64,000 nucleotides of DNA. Origin: Yoonia ponticola (GTDB lineage Bacteria > Pseudomonadota > Alphaproteobacteria > Rhodobacterales > Rhodobacteraceae). Below the pieces are notes generated by a model, which was not told the DNA's origin, searched no databases, and saw only the letters and a program-made list of their open reading frames with translations. The stretch is taken from contig NZ_JACIJM010000001.1 in assembly GCF_014199395.1 (NCBI RefSeq), positions 496,001 through 560,000 of the forward strand, given 5' to 3'. This document shows positions 63,221 to 64,000 of this stretch, in pieces (the stretch's first letter is position 1; the number at the start of each line of letters is the position of its first letter). Made by a program: the position numbers and the translations under genes.

Positions 63221-63955
63221 ATGAAAAGATTAACGATCTGCGCCGCATTGATGTTGCTGGCTGGCTGTTCCGGCAATTGGGGCTGGTACGTGGTCGACCC
63301 AACCACGCCTAAAGGATTGATAAACCTCAAATTCATGCTGAACGGCATGTACTACACGATCCTGTTGTCGGTCACGGCAATCTCGATATCGGTGGTCGTT
63401 GGGTTGCTGGTCGCATTGCCGGGGTTGTCGCCGAAAAAAGGCTGGCGCAGGTTCAACCGCACCTACGTCGAAATCGTGCGCGCCGTGCCGATCTTGGTCT
63501 TGATCCTGTGGGTATACTACGGACTGCCGACATTAACGGGAATCACGTTAAACGTGTTTTGGGCGGGCGTTTTCGCCTTGGCGCTTTCCGATAGTGCCTT
63601 TCAGGCTGAGATTTTTCGGGCGGGCATCCAGTCGGTTGCAAAGGGGCAATACGAGGCGTCGCAGTCAATTTCGCTTAGCTACCGCGACACGATGCGCTTT
63701 GTGATTTTGCCGCAAGCGATTAGGCGGATACTGCCCGCGCTCGGTAATCAATTGGTTTATATGATGAAAATGTCGTCTCTGGTGTCCGTGATCGGGATGC
63801 AAGAATTGACGCGCAAAGCCAACGAGCTGATCGTTTCAGAATACCGACCGCTGGAAATCTACACGGTTCTTGTTCTCGAATACCTTGTGCTTATTTTGAT
63901 TGTGTCCGCTGGTGTGCGTTGGGTTGAACGTCGTTTGCAGGCGTCAGAGATCTGA
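63221..63955 (+). CDS. Polar amino acid ABC transporter permease with lipobox-like N-terminus
   Basis: A 244-residue HisM/GlnP-type permease: FMLNGMYYTILLSVTAISIS, EIVRAVPILVLILWVYYGLP and the EAA loop QYEASQSISLSYRDTMRFVI. Unusually, it begins with KRLTICAALMLLAGC, an apparent lipoprotein signal with lipobox LAGC, followed by a short periplasmic-looking stretch before the first normal helix. Starts at 63215 (GTG), 63218 and 63221 (ATG) are possible; AAAGG spacing favours 63221. A second permease subunit probably follows outside the window; an ATG at 63994 may be its start. Confidence 0.9.
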   Translation: MKRLTICAALMLLAGCSGNWGWYVVDPTTPKGLINLKFMLNGMYYTILLSVTAISISVVVGLLVALPGLSPKKGWRRFNRTYVEIVRAVPILVLILWVYYGLPTLTGITLNVFWAGVFALALSDSAFQAEIFRAGIQSVAKGQYEASQSISLSYRDTMRFVILPQAIRRILPALGNQLVYMMKMSSLVSVIGMQELTRKANELIVSEYRPLEIYTVLVLEYLVLILIVSAGVRWVERRLQASEI

Positions 63956-64000
63956 CCCTAAAACGCCTCATCAACCACGGATTGTATTGAGACATGGGTG

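Overview
The window is a gene-dense stretch of an alphaproteobacterial chromosome, most probably a marine Rhodobacteraceae (roseobacter group; the mix resembles Octadecabacter/Loktanella/Yoonia relatives). The evidence is a GcrA cell-cycle regulator, a PhaR/phasin/PHA synthase cluster with CTGC-N3-GCAG operator boxes, a DUF1467 membrane protein, MeaB and methylmalonyl-CoA epimerase, nitrogen-PTS enzyme I close to lysC, and several small proteins typical of Rhodobacterales. The genus is an inference. I recognise no tRNA, rRNA, CRISPR array, integrase or insertion sequence; this looks like core chromosome with a few accessory genes.

Layout. 0.1-4.8 kb: thrS and three consecutive alpha/beta-hydrolases, the third of which lacks both catalytic Ser and His. 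4.8-12 kb: polyhydroxyalkanoate (PHA) storage, with depolymerase phaZ (carrying a ~150-residue Ala/Lys/Pro tail) divergent from synthase phaC, then phasin phaP, a NUDIX hydrolase, a Pit phosphate transporter and the repressor gene phaR. PhaR-type boxes lie in front of phaP (two), in phaP's terminator hairpin, and in degenerate form before phaC and phaR. 12-18.3 kb: LysR regulator, proC, csaA, a 2-hydroxyacid dehydrogenase, thymidine kinase, an HTH-like protein coupled to arsH, and a KAS III enzyme. 18.4-24 kb: carB and aspS, divergent. 24-32 kb: acetyltransferase, response regulator, epimerase, CysZ-like and nitroreductase genes, an HDAC-like deacetylase, an M48 lipoprotein, hemolysin III and a YigZ/IMPACT protein without a normal start codon. 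32-37.7 kb: rimO, tpm, gcrA, an orphan ABC-2 permease, and an M35-like zinc peptidase overlapping a small partner gene. 37.9-47 kb: argD-argF, hrpB, rpmB, meaB and apt-mtnP. 47-57 kb: SulP transporter, flavin reductase, GNAT, EcsC, ptsP, an HTH regulator and lysC. 57-64 kb: a second HDAC-like gene followed by modABC, then a GST and a polar amino-acid ABC transporter that continues past the right edge.

Two families of intergenic repeats stand out. The first is a pair of perfect or near-perfect palindromes whose centres are exactly 22 bp apart in all four copies (15.1, 21.9, 42.6 and 56.1 kb). The second is a 24-32 nt sequence (GGATTTAGAARAAGYCAAAG...) present four times on the + strand (21.96, 40.1, 45.1, 48.9 kb), usually just after a GC-rich hairpin at a convergent gene junction.

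The genes link carbon storage (PHA, hydroxyacid and propionyl/ethylmalonyl-CoA side metabolism), arginine/pyrimidine supply (carB, argD, argF), purine/MTA salvage (mtnP, apt), translation (thrS, aspS, rimO, rpmB, csaA) and nutrient uptake (phosphate, molybdate, SulP anions, amino acids). All start choices come from reading Shine-Dalgarno sequences and family alignments from memory; no database search was possible.
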